From Akebia trifoliata (lineage: Eukaryota > Streptophyta > Magnoliopsida > Ranunculales > Lardizabalaceae), in NCBI GenBank assembly GCA_017979445.1, contig CM030716.1, positions 14,589,443-14,653,442 on the forward strand: a stretch of DNA of 64,000 nucleotides, given 5' to 3'. The notes beneath the pieces are model-generated. The model was not told the DNA's origin and made no database searches. It saw nothing but the letters and a program-made list of their open reading frames with translations. The position numbers and the translations under genes were made by a program. Shown here in pieces: positions 22,774 to 35,003 of the stretch (position 1 is the stretch's first letter; each line of letters starts with the position of its first letter).

Positions 22774-22782
22774 TATTATTTT

Positions 22783-24397
22783 ATGAATGTGGGAAATTAT
22801 CAATCCTGGATTACATAATTTTAAACATCTTGCACCGACTACATGACAAAATCCTCTTATCCCACAAAATATTTACTTTGATCCCTCCCTAGACCTTAGT
22901 ATTGTAGTCCCCAACTTCATTTGGTCAAAGGAGATGGCCCTATTAATATAACCCTCCCCTCTAATTAAATCTACTCAGAAACAAGTGTCACACCAACCAC
23001 ATGAGGTAATGCAATTACTACACCTATATGAGAATAAAAATCCAAACAAAATTTAGAATAATCATAGATAATATATTCCAATTCTAGGTAGTTTGGCATC
23101 TAGATCATTACGAAAGAGACCAACTAAATGATTCCGATTCCGATCGTAACAGTTCCATATCTGAATCAATTAATCAGAATTCAACATACATGCTAAATTT
23201 CTTCTACAACAGATTAATTCCACATTTCATAATAATTTAATTTTGCCTCATTAATGTATATAAAGCTTAGATTGGCACACCAACTTTTTTTTATGACACG
23301 CCAAACAATGAAATTAAAATGTTTTCCATGACCTTTACATGTGGGTTTCTACTTAGATAAGAAAAAGCTCATCATTCGGTATGTTAAGAACCTGACCGAA
23401 CTTATCTGAACAGGCTTTTCTATCTCGGTTTCTACTTATACATTAGAAAAGCTTCTCATCCAATGTTTTAAGAACCACCACTTTTTCTGATTTTAATTTA
23501 AGGAAAATAAATAATATTAATTTAAGAAAAAAAAAAAAAGGTAAGACCCGAGTTTCTAATCCGATAACTTTAGATCTGAATAGAGGATTTGAATTCTAAT
23601 AAGTATCGATAAGTCTTAAATTGTGTTATCTTTTGGATTGGATTTGGGTTAACCATGTTTCAATCCAATAGGATCCGATCCCATTAATGTGAGAAATTAT
23701 GTAAATTATATTATGAATTTTCTTCAAATATATGAAAGTTTATGGGAGATTTAGACATACCAATCCAATTGAAATTATTATTTGTGATATCCTCTTTGTT
23801 TTCAAACTCATGGGAAACTCATGCCATCCCATGGGACCTCAATCTTCTCTTATGAACTAATGAAAAATGACCTAAATGCCCTCCTCTTCAATCTATAGTC
23901 TTTTTCTCCTAAAAATCTACTGTCTTCAAGTTCTTCAAACTCTAATAAATTATTTTTAATCTGTTCAACATATTAATACATGGTTTTCAAAATCTATGGG
24001 AATTTAAGTCATTTTTATTTAATTTTTTAAGAGTAAACCAAGGTCAAAAGATGGCATTAGTTTGAAAAAGTTTGAAAACATAGGATATCTCAAATATTCA
24101 CCAAACCATCAACTAGATGTCATTATTTATATATATATTTTTTAATTTGGATTTAGTTCTTTTCTTATCCAATTGTAATTAGATAGAAATCTCAAATTGG
24201 ATTGGATTTTAATTCTAATTTTAAGAGCAAATAAAAACCCAATCTGAAAAAATGTTCATTCTGATTTTAATGGATTGGGTTGAGGCCTTATCCTTATCAG
24301 TCCAACCAAATTGAGCTTGGGTCCACCTACAACTTGACCAATTTGATAAATTTTTTATTCAATCATCCATTTAACATTTAATAGCTCTTCCAACTCT
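22783..24397. other. Intergenic stretch, nothing recognised
   Basis: No gene. A short direct repeat (tttctactta followed by agaaaagctt-like sequence) appears at about 23345-23385 and 23430-23465. Otherwise AT-rich and featureless. Confidence 0.5.
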
Positions 24398-25115
24398 AAC
24401 CCTGTGTTTGGATTGAGACAAATGGAGAGAAGAGAAAATAAATGAGTTTCTCTCCATTTCTCTAATTTAGATTATTAAATTGGGAGAGAAAAGAAAAGAA
24501 TTGGAGAGAAAAGGAGCGAGAAAAGAGGTTAGTTTTCTTTCTCTCCAAAAATGGAGAGAAGATGAGAGAAATGAATAGAAATCCTTATAAAATATTTTAC
24601 AATTTCAACTCTGCCCATAAATCTCTTTTATGATATTTTAAAATTTCAAACTTGTCCCAAATTCTCTCCTGTCAATCCAAACATGGTGGAGAGAAATTGA
24701 AATTCTCTTCTTTTCCCTTCCTTTTCTATTCTCTTAAAAAAAATGAGTTTCTCTTCTCTCCACTTCTCTCAATCCAAATATAGGAGAAGAGAAGATAAGA
24801 GAAACTCAATTTCTCTCCACCGTATTTGGATTGACCGGAGAGAACTAAGAATAATTTTAAAATTTTAAAATATCTTAAAAGAGATTTAAGGGTAGTGTTG
24901 AAATTATAAAATATTTTAAAAGGCTTTCTTTCCATTTCTATCTTCTTCTCTCCACTTTTGAAGAGAAAGAAAACTCACCTATTTTTCTCTCCTCCTCTTT
25001 CCAATTCTTTTCTCCTCTCTCCCCACTTAACAATCCAAGTAAGAAAAATTGAGAGAAACTAATTTATTTTTTCTTCTCTTCTCTCCATTTCTCTCAATCC
25101 AAACACAACATAAAG
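24398..25115. mobile_element. Large foldback (palindromic) element, about 0.7 kb
   Basis: The left end tgtgtttggattgag leads into a purine-rich arm (ggagagaagagaaaa). The right end is the reverse complement (ttctctccatttctctcaa, then tccaaacacaac). Inner arms carry tcaatccaaaca (about 24675) and tttggattgacc (about 24825), so a smaller palindrome sits at the centre. No coding capacity. It looks like a foldback MITE. The target duplication is not clear. Confidence 0.75.
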
Positions 25116-25236
25116 GATTTTATTGATTGTCCTTGCAACTCCTCCTTTCTCCCATTATTTGTTCAATGTTCAAGAACCCATTTTTGTGGGTTTATTTTCA
25201 TATTTGGTGTGTTACGTATAATTTTATATTAAAGAA

Positions 25237-25406
25237 AAGTCATAATGAAGTGATCTCAAGATGTACCTCTTATCGCACATCCTGGTGTAAACTTGTATAA
25301 GAACCATACATGCTTTTTCACTCGTATCTAAATTAAAAGCATCTATGATCCCTATACACTTTCACACCAAGATAGGTACAATCTTGAAGTCACTTTAGCA
25401 TTATTT
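25237..25406 (+). mobile_element. Mutator-type MITE, older copy 6
   Basis: The 170-bp element starts AAGTCATAATGAAGTGATC (diverged from GAGTCGTGCTGGGGTGAC) and ends GTCACTTTAGCATTATTT. Perfect 9-bp duplications ATTAAAGAA lie at 25228-25236 and 25407-25415. Inner arms around catgctttttcactcgtatc and agcatctatg match other copies. It lies about 480 bases beyond the end of the GA 2-oxidase coding region. Confidence 0.82.
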
Positions 25407-25415
25407 ATTAAAGAA

Positions 25416-25889
25416 TTATTATGAAAGAGTTCCATGCGTCGATAAAAATTTCCTATTAAGACTATAAACGATCAGAATGATACATCCATCGAAAGATAAA
25501 GAGATAAGAATAATTAAACCTTTGACTTCGATGGTGACTTTCTTCCCCGGCGAGGGTGGGGAACCAAAGCTCACAAAGATTACGCCGCACAAAGAGGCCA
25601 ATGAAGGCTTATTATCACCACCATTTTCCATTTTCTATAATCTATTATCTATTATCTATTATTATCATCACTACCATTGTCAATATGATATAATGCCATA
25701 AAGATGATAAAATTGTATTAAAGGAAAGGTAATTACATGGACAAAACAGAAATTTAAAAAAAAAAAATTACAAAAGAGAAGAAAAGAAACTATTTTTTTC
25801 CAACTTGGTTGAATTTGGTCAAAGTTCGCAAGCCCAATTGACCAACCCATTTACTAAAAAGGTCGGCTTGACTACATCAGCATGGGCAG
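25416..25889 (-). other. 3' flank of the GA 2-oxidase gene
   Basis: Contains the probable 3' untranslated region of the minus-strand gene and a tattatctattatctatt run at about 25640-25660. No other gene is visible. Confidence 0.5.
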
Positions 25890-27162
<1,273 letters not shown>

Positions 27163-27310
27163 GGTTGCTAGAGAGAAAACAGAGGAGATGTTTAAGAGAA
27201 ACAGAGAAGAGTTTGTTTGGGAGATTTTAAGACAGACTTCGGGTGTTTATAAATGGGTACAAATGCATGAAAACTGGCGTTATAAACTATATATTCGAGA
27301 CATCTGGCAT
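27163..27310 (-). promoter_or_regulatory. GA 2-oxidase promoter and 5' leader
   Basis: A TATA box (tttataaa, 27246-27253) lies about 85 bases upstream of the start codon on the minus strand, which would give a leader of about 55 bases. The leader is CT/TC-rich when read on the minus strand. A 22-bp block at 27288-27309 recurs exactly at 27697-27718. Confidence 0.65.
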
Positions 27311-27368
27311 TTGCTGATTTATGCTCTCGAGGGAGACCACCTGGTGATGACAAATTAAATCAAATTAA

Positions 27369-27830
27369 AAAATTAAAAATTAATTAAATTATATCACATT
27401 AGGAAACTAATAGCCTCGACTTTTCGGTACAACCATGATTTTTAAACTCGTCCGAGACCGAGATATATCGTCCAAGTTAACTCGATATCAAAGTTGAACT
27501 AGACCAACTCATAAAATTATTTTTGATCAAGATTTGTGAGTTACAATGCAATTTATTAATTTGTCTCTCGAGACGTCTCAAACGTATTGAAAAATTCGTT
27601 TGAGACAACTCAATATCGGAGTTGAACGAGACGAGATGAGACGAAATACCGAATTTAAAAATCATAGGTATAACTGATACTTAAAATCAATCAAATTATA
27701 TATTCGAGACATCTGGCAAAGTAGAAAATTAAAAATTAAATTATATCAAATTAGGAAATTAATAACCTCAATGCTCTGTATAACTAAAAATCAAATTCAA
27801 TCAAATTAGGAAATTGATAACCTCAACCAT
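27369..27830. repeat. Short direct repeats around the GA2ox upstream MITE
   Basis: A block containing attatatca, then attaggaaa and aatancctc occurs at about 27385-27420, 27730-27772 and, more diverged, 27800-27825. With the 22-bp exact repeat at 27288 and 27697, this suggests local duplication of about 400 bases in the gene's upstream region. Confidence 0.6.
27434..27666. mobile_element. hAT-type MITE upstream of GA2ox
   Basis: The ends catgatttttaaa and tttaaaaatcata are inverted repeats. The flanks ggtacaac (27426-27433) and ggtataac (27667-27674) form an 8-bp duplication with one mismatch. The interior is rich in cgagac/gtctcg motifs in both orientations. It lies about 270 bases upstream of the GA2ox start codon. 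Confidence 0.75.
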
Positions 27831-28190
27831 GGGTTGAGGTTCTCCGTCAAACGGACGGTTGGGATGTTAGGGACCTTAAAAAAATGTTCTCTAAGAAATT
27901 AGGAGCTAATATCACTCTTTAGGGAATTTTTTATTTCCTCTTATCCAAACCATCTGTTTGACATAGAGCCTCAACATTTAATGAAGTTAATTTTATCCCT
28001 TTTAAGTACAAAGATAGAAAAAATAAAGTGTGCTAAGCTGACAAAAAGAAAAAACCTTGAATACAATCACACGAAACCAATTTTTTTCCTCAAGATACAT
28101 AACGAATAAAAATCTATGGCTCTGTCACATCCATATCAGTTGAGTGCAAACTTTTCTAAGTCAATTTAGTTTTATTCAAAGAAAAATGCT
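27831..28190. other. Intergenic stretch, nothing recognised
   Basis: No gene. The phrase gttgggatgttaggga at about 27860 recurs at about 28935, a hint of another dispersed repeat. Confidence 0.45.
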
Positions 28191-28560
28191 TTTTGGACTC
28201 CTATGGGCTATGACATGGAAGCAATCCTCTATGGCACATAGTTCCTGTACGATTTAAATGATTGAAAGCGAGAGATTTTTTAAAATAAAAATTAACATCT
28301 CAACCTCTTGTGATCATGATTTAGATCTGATTTAAAAGGAAAAAAAAAAGTTTTAAAAAAAGATCCATGTCTTTAAAATTGAACGGCTATTGAACTCCCC
28401 ATATTTTTAGTGTAAGATCTAATTTTTATCAGCTGATGTGGCTCTTTCTCAATCGTTTAAAGTGTGCTAAGGGTCGTTATAGGAACCATGTGCTACAGAG
28501 GATCCACTTCCCTGTGACACCACGTTGATGTGGCACCATGCATGGAACTTTGTTTATTTA
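28191..28560. mobile_element. Palindromic MITE, related termini
   Basis: The left arm ggaagcaatcctctatggca, then catagttcc pairs with aggaaccatgtgctacagag, then gatccacttcc at about 28470-28510. The left end gaaaaatgct resembles the GGAAAATGCT terminus of the Mutator-type family. No target duplication was found, and the right end is unclear. Confidence 0.6.
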
Positions 28561-28570
28561 TTTATTTTTT

Positions 28571-28800
28571 GAGTCGTGCTCATGATAATGTGACTCCCCA
28601 ACGTGTCATACCCAAAAATACTCTCTTGATGTGGCATTGCCATAATCATAGATTTTTTTTGCTTTAGGATACACATCACCATTAATATATGCAACTGTAT
28701 ATCCCGAGGCAAAATGATCTATGGTTCTAGTGCATGCTACATCAAGAGAGTATTTTCAGAATGTCACATGGGGGAGTCAGAAAATGATTACTTTTTTTTT
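28571..28800 (+). mobile_element. Palindromic MITE with GAGTCGTGCT terminus
   Basis: Starts exactly with GAGTCGTGCT. The arms tgactccccaacgtgtcat and atgtcacatgggggagtca fold back, with ggatacac...gtatatcc near the centre. It is the same design as 7953-8195. The right end is in a T-run, so the border and duplication are uncertain. Confidence 0.72.
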
Positions 28801-30915
28801 TCTTGTATCTTGAGGAAAAAAATATAGTTCTATGCACATTGTCGGTCAACTGGGTGTCGAGCACAGTATCGTAGGGAGTTGGTTCAAACAAATATAAATA
28901 ATAATAAATAAATAAAAAATTAACCTCCATGACTGTTGGGATGTTAGGGATTCCCAAAAAAATATGTATCCCGAGGAAGAAAGTGTTTTAAAGATATTGG
29001 AACTGCTATATAGGAAATCTTCCTTTTTCTGCAAATCCTAACTTCATATTGATAGAAAGCCTCGACCATGGATTGAAATTAGAAAAGTCCTCACTAAATT
29101 AGATTAGGGTTGGCTCCCAACCTTACTAAACCTTCTGGTGTGCAACATGGAGAGTAAAATGAGCTAATATTCAATTATTCGATGTAGGTGACCGACTATA
29201 ACCGATTTTCCCTCCACATGGTTTGCTTAGAACTATAGTTTCTAGCTCACTAATGTATGTCTAAATTATTTTTGTTGATCGAGATGTCGAACAAGCTTAA
29301 CGATGTAACATATAATTGCCCTTTTTTATACTACATAGTTGCAAATCATGTCCAACAAAAAAATCCATTGAAATTATTCATCAACATCAGGTTTACAGCT
29401 AGCATTTCCAAACGAAGCTATAGTCAAGCTAAAGTTTTTCATTAAATTAAAGTTTTGTAAAGAAATCTAAATTATTTTGAGTTTTAATTTTTAATTCTTC
29501 TACAATTGATATTAGCAATCTGACCCATGGTTTTAAATCCCCATTTTGTGTCTCGTCTCATTCATGATTGATACTTCATCTTAATCTTTGGTGATTTTGA
29601 AGCTGAATTCAAATATGTGAATCCAATAAAAAAAAAGATCTCAATGTAGTGAAGGATGAACCAATTAAATCATCATTTTGATGTCTCACCTTGCTCGCAA
29701 GCTTTGCCAAGATAACCCGACTGAGTCATCTGCCCTACCTATTTTAATTATAAAATTTATATTTATATACTTTAAACAATTGTATCACTAAAGATATTTT
29801 ACATAAAAATCACGAAATCGATTCCGTGGTAGAATTTCATAAAGACATCCAATCTACCGTCTTGTTCTTATAAAATACATGACATGCTTTAATTGGCATT
29901 TAAATCACTTTGGACTCTTAATCAAGTCGTTCACACGGTCCAATATGTTCATTTTTTAATCATATTGTGTCACGTTGACACCGTTCTATATATAAAAACA
30001 GTACATCGCATGGGTTCTCGACTCTTTCATGAACTCGATCAACATTTTTAAATAACAATTATTTCAACTAGGCTATCGAATGATTCACATTAACCATCTG
30101 GCCGTAAGATGATTTGCTCGAGTCATCCCAATCAGTCTCTAACAAGTTTTAAAATTTAACTAAACCGATCCTCCGACCCGATCGATCCGAACAATCTTAA
30201 ATAGCTGATCAATCCAATCAACTTTATATCAAAATCATAAATTTTAAATAAATAAATAGTCAATTTAGGAGAATAGATGGCAGGCATCTTAGTTATGTTG
30301 TGAAAACAACTGGACTATTCGAGTGCCTGAGAATATAAAACGACTAACAGAGTGACTGGTACGTAGCTTATATCAGGACAAGTGGCACACAAAGAGAGAT
30401 TGGGCCCACCATATCTGAGAAATCCCCTAAAATCAAAAGTTTCATCTGATAAGATAATCCCTACAGTTATATTGGATGTATAATAAAAGCCTACCATTTT
30501 TCTTTAGTAAATAGCGTGCTTTAGGTGGGACCCACAAAAGGAGGGGTACTTACTGGCGGCATTTTAAGCATATGTTACTGACGTCCTATCGTACTATTTC
30601 CCTTTAAGATTCCCATCTGTACAACTGCGGCACTTACCCACTTATCAAATCGAAATCATGGAATGTTTGGCAATAGGGTTTCAAATTATCTAGCATAGAC
30701 TTAAACCAGAATATAATTTTATAGCATTGGGGGGAGTGGTGTGTGGGATGTGGATTTTTATTATCCTCGTCAACCCTATCATCGTCACAGTGATTGGCTT
30801 GACCTTGGTCTAATTCAGGTTTATTACTTGATTCTAACTCGTGTTCTTAAACTTGTTGATCAACACAAGGCTTGATTCTATTTGATTCAATCTTAAGCCA
30901 GGCAAGGTTTGCCCA
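28801..30915. other. Intergenic stretch, no gene recognised
   Basis: No frame with a domain. At 29520-29740 there is sequence similar in style to the hAT MITE at 27434 (ggttttaaat, gtctcgtctcat), possibly a half copy. Confidence 0.45.
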
Positions 30916-30924
30916 GAGTCAATT

Positions 30925-31078
30925 ATGTACTTTGAGTTTGTAAACTACAGGGCGGCTGATTTTCTAATTCGTCTGGATTCTTATGTTGAAAATTATTTTG
31001 TTATTAAGAATGAAGAAAATATCTCTCAGGAGTTTAGGAGCATTTTAGAGAAAGATCTCACATTTAATCGCATTTGTT
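30925..31078 (+). pseudogene. Possible LINE RNase H tail
   Basis: The plus-strand translation contains EFVNYRAADFLIRLDSY and ends ...ILEKDLTFNRIC before a stop. The R.AADFL pattern resembles the end of RNase H domains in plant LINEs (usually NxxADxLA). It is short and isolated, so confidence is limited. Confidence 0.4.
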
Positions 31079-32672
31079 AGTAGTGTTTGTTTGTTTTTAT
31101 TTTTTTTTTCCGGAGAGGGGCCTTCAACACCAACTTATCAAGGAAAAAAGAAAAAAAAATTGTTGTCCAAGAGTAATAAAATTCATTGAATTTTATTTTT
31201 TCTTTAAGAGCGTGCCCTTCCAATAACAAATATACCCAAAACATTAAAAAGGAAAGAAAAGTATTTGATACATGCATTTGGTTCTTGATTAAGTAATTTT
31301 AAAACACATTTGTCAATTTTAGTAAAGAAAGCTTATTCTAGATTGCGCAAATTATGCATATTTTATTTTAAAATAAAAAATAAAAAAGTGTTTCCATCGT
31401 TGCTTGTTTAGGACTAACCCATGGTTTGACTTCTAATCTAAAAGTTGATAATTTTAATCAATGAAGATTAAAAAATTGACTTTACCCACTACCCACTCTC
31501 AAATTTATAATTATCATTATCATTCTTCATATCTAATTAATGCATGTATTTGATTTATTGGGAAAAGAAGCCACTCATGAGGGAATTTGAATTCAACGAC
31601 CTTTGATAGTGAAATAACATCTGAATAACACATCATCCAATGTTTGAAACAAGGAGTGCTTCTTGTTTGCATAATCTTCCATTGATAATCAAAGAAAAGA
31701 TATGAAACATATCTTGTTTTCCTAGTATTTATCTACATATCTAGTTTACTTGGTATTTATCCATATTTATGTTTTTATATTTAAAGACAACTCTTAAGGT
31801 GGCACAACCAATGTCCATTTTCTCTAATTTTTCACAATAAATATGTTTATATTACTATTAAATTGACAAAGAATAATGTTGTGATCATAATCGGATCATT
31901 CAAATCACAATTCTCATGGGCTTACCATGCACCCTAAGGTTGTTATGTTTCAACAAGTTCTAAAGAAATTAATTAAAAAATTTTTAGGAAATTGAGATCA
32001 AAGAGTGCTAAAGCATTTCAGATTATTTTGAAAGAATATATAAAAAGTCCTCCAACCATAGTTTCTAGTGTATTTCATAATGTACAAAGATACCGAGGTT
32101 TTTAATTTGAATCTAGATATTTTGAGTACAAATTTGTTGTTAAGAAATTTGTGTGCTAAGCTAATGAACCAATAGGATGTTATCACGTGTATTAAAAAAG
32201 AACTCGAAATTGGAACTCCTAACCGTTCAAAAATTTTCTCCCTAAAGTTTCCCTCCACCAACCAATCACAATTGCTTTTTTTAATACATATCACATCATG
32301 CCATTGGTTCATCAGAATAGCAAAAAAATTTCTTAGTAACAAATTCGTGCTTTCGATGGTTCTAAAGTTGTTGTGTTTTAAATTTAAAAAAATTATGTAT
32401 ATGTTGGATTGTTTCCCTACAACTTTGATCTGAGCCGTCCATACCAACTTCTCGTGTAAAGGTGAGAGTCCCCGTTTGTTGTATCATCAAGGCAATCAAC
32501 CCAATTTGCATCAAACTCTACCACTAGACCACATGGGTATAGTTATGAACAAGATCAAAGAATTAATCATGTGCTCAAATAACACTCTAAACAATGATTT
32601 ATTTACTGTTATAAAGTTTGTGAGAGTGGAAATGCATATGTCGTACTTACTCTACGAAGATAATACTTTTTT
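31079..32672. other. Intergenic stretch, nothing recognised
   Basis: The 149-codon minus-strand frame at 31998-32447 has no domain or coding character that I can see. A loose inverted repeat around cacgtgtattaaaaaag and cttttttttaatacat (32185-32290) may be a MITE relic. Confidence 0.45.
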
Positions 32673-32946
32673 GAATGTGTCACCTTGCTAAGTTGGTAAT
32701 GTCCGTGATATACGACCTAAATTCAAAATTCGCCTTTACCCACTAATTTTTAACTACCAACCCACTTGCCTATAAAAAAAAAAAAAAAACAGAGAATTAG
32801 GAGAAGATAAGGTGAATATGTCACATTGCTAAGTTGGTAATGTCCGTGATATACGACCTAAATTCAAATTCGCCTTTACCCACTAATTTTTAACTACCAA
32901 CCCATTTGTCTATAAATAAAAAAACAAAGAATTAGGAGAAGATATG
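32673..32946. repeat. Two-copy tandem repeat, 141-bp period
   Basis: The block gctaagttggtaatgtccgt, then gatatacgacc...gaattaggagaagata occurs at 32673-32813 and again at 32814-32946. The copies are nearly identical apart from the A-run length, so the duplication is recent. Confidence 0.93.
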
Positions 32947-35003
32947 GAGAGCATTGAGAAGATAGCATTGGATAGTAACATCAAGCATTTGTTTATCCTC
33001 TAGTAGGGGAAGACTTGGAATATGATGTACCACGGGTGGAAAAAATCGTCACATATTGCATTTTTTAGTGTTAGAGGATATCAATCGCTTCGAATATGAT
33101 TTTATTTAATTTTTTAAATTTTATAAGGGATTTCTTTACCAAATAGCACTTTCACTAGTTGGGTCCATGTACAATAAGTTTTTCATACCTTGGAGACCAT
33201 GTCATCACAGTATTTCAATCAATTCCGAAATATTTAGCTTCATCAAAAGTTGATTTGAAATTTTTGGATAAGTCATTTGAATTTTTCTATTAAATTAAAA
33301 TATTTACTATTGTAATAAGTGAACGGTGAATATTGTTTATACAAAGGATAAATTCCCAAATAATTACAAAAGTGATATTTATCAAAGTGTTACAAGTTTG
33401 GCTTAATTATCAAAAAATTATTGTATATCTTGTATGTGACTAAAATGCCTTCAAAAGTAGACTAACACGTGGATGACTGATTGAAATATGAACAATTACC
33501 TTAATAGCTAACAACGATACAACCTAGTTTCAAAAGGCAAAGCTTTCCCCTCTTCTTCTCCATCTCTCTCCATTGAATCATTTTCTTCTTCCTTCTTCCT
33601 TTCTCATTCTTCTATCTTCCTTCGTGTTCAACTCCTTCACTCTAAGTTTATCTTCATTTACAAGTTTTTGAGAGAGAGATTAAAGGAGATGGAAAATATT
33701 TTTAAAAATTTTCATTCATCCAACGAAGTGAAGTAAAACTTCATTTCATCCATCCATTAAAGTATTTTATTTTGAAAAAATCTTCATTCCATACAATCTA
33801 TGATTTTCTTCCAAATACATTCTCAATGTCAATTTTATTTAAAACATAAAGTAGTATTGTTGCAGTGAATGTGTTAAAGTTTTTTTTTTTTTTTTTAAAT
33901 ATTCTTTTAACGAATATATTTAAAGCAATTTATCAATTTTTTTGGTCGGTGCATTAAAGCGTTGGTGGTTGAGCAAATTGTTGAAAACAAATAGTTTGGT
34001 CAATGCATCACACACATACACATTGTTGTTATATTGTGAATATATTACTGGGAAACCTGAACAATAAAAGTCATCTAAATATGTATATTGACTTTGAACA
34101 ATGAAAGTCATAAAAAATAATAGTTAGATATATTGACCAAATTGTTTGTAAGTTGAAATAATAATTATACTATTTTAAAAATATTAAATTCAGGATTGAA
34201 AAATTTTGACAATATTTTTAAATTATATTTAAATGACAAGGCATGCAAATTGTTGACAATTATTGGATCTAAGTGAACGTAGGGGTTATATTACGTTGGC
34301 AGATACTGAGTTCAGGGTTAAAAAGTTTTAACAAATAATTTTAAAGGATATTTAGATAACAAAATACGCGGTATGTTAGCAAACTTGGTTGTCTATTGAC
34401 AAAATATTTAATATAAGATGACAATCTTTGACAAATTTATTATAAATGGTTTAAATGTTTATATTTTCTATGATATTTTCTTTTTCAGGTTGAGTTAAAA
34501 TATGGAATGTGATATAAGCATTGATCTATTGTGCTTTTATAATAGAGTAATTGAAGAGAATGCTAGAGGATGTATATATAAATGTGGTAAAAGAAAAATA
34601 AGAAATTCCTCTACTCCAAAATATTTTGCTAATTTTGGGAAATTCTTGAAGAAGTGAATGAATTTGAAAAGAAAGAATAAGAATTACCTTCAAAATCTTA
34701 GTTTGTGATTATCCATGTAATATCAATAGAGAATGTGACTATATCACCTTAATAAATAAGTACTAAAAGAGCCCTGAGATTCCTATATCAAATGGATCTT
34801 GAAACATGAAAACATAATGAGTTATAGTCCAACAAAAGAAACACACTTCAAATTTTTTACTTAAATCAACAGATGATCAAGAAATATTTCTATCATTTTT
34901 TGCATTGAGTGATAACTTAACCTAAAGAGGCAACATGAACAATATAAAAAAGAAAATGCAAGAAACAAAAAATCTCAATGAGGAGTATATCTCTGTCAAT
35001 ACA
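32947..35003. other. AT-rich stretch, no gene recognised
   Basis: A pyrimidine-rich stretch lies at 33545-33630 and a T-run at about 33880-33895. Near 34470-34490, tttctttttcag resembles a splice acceptor, but the following frame (34501 on) breaks quickly and no domain is visible. It may be an old transposon interior, because the solo LTR at 35004 inserted into it. Confidence 0.4.

Noticed and set aside
31998..32447. A 149-codon minus-strand frame
   Set aside because: Composition and residue pattern are not protein-like, and no motif is visible. It is probably chance openness in AT-rich DNA.
34470..34700. Possible exon after a splice-acceptor-like tttctttttcag
   Set aside because: The frame closes quickly, there is no matching donor or domain, and the region is AT-rich background.
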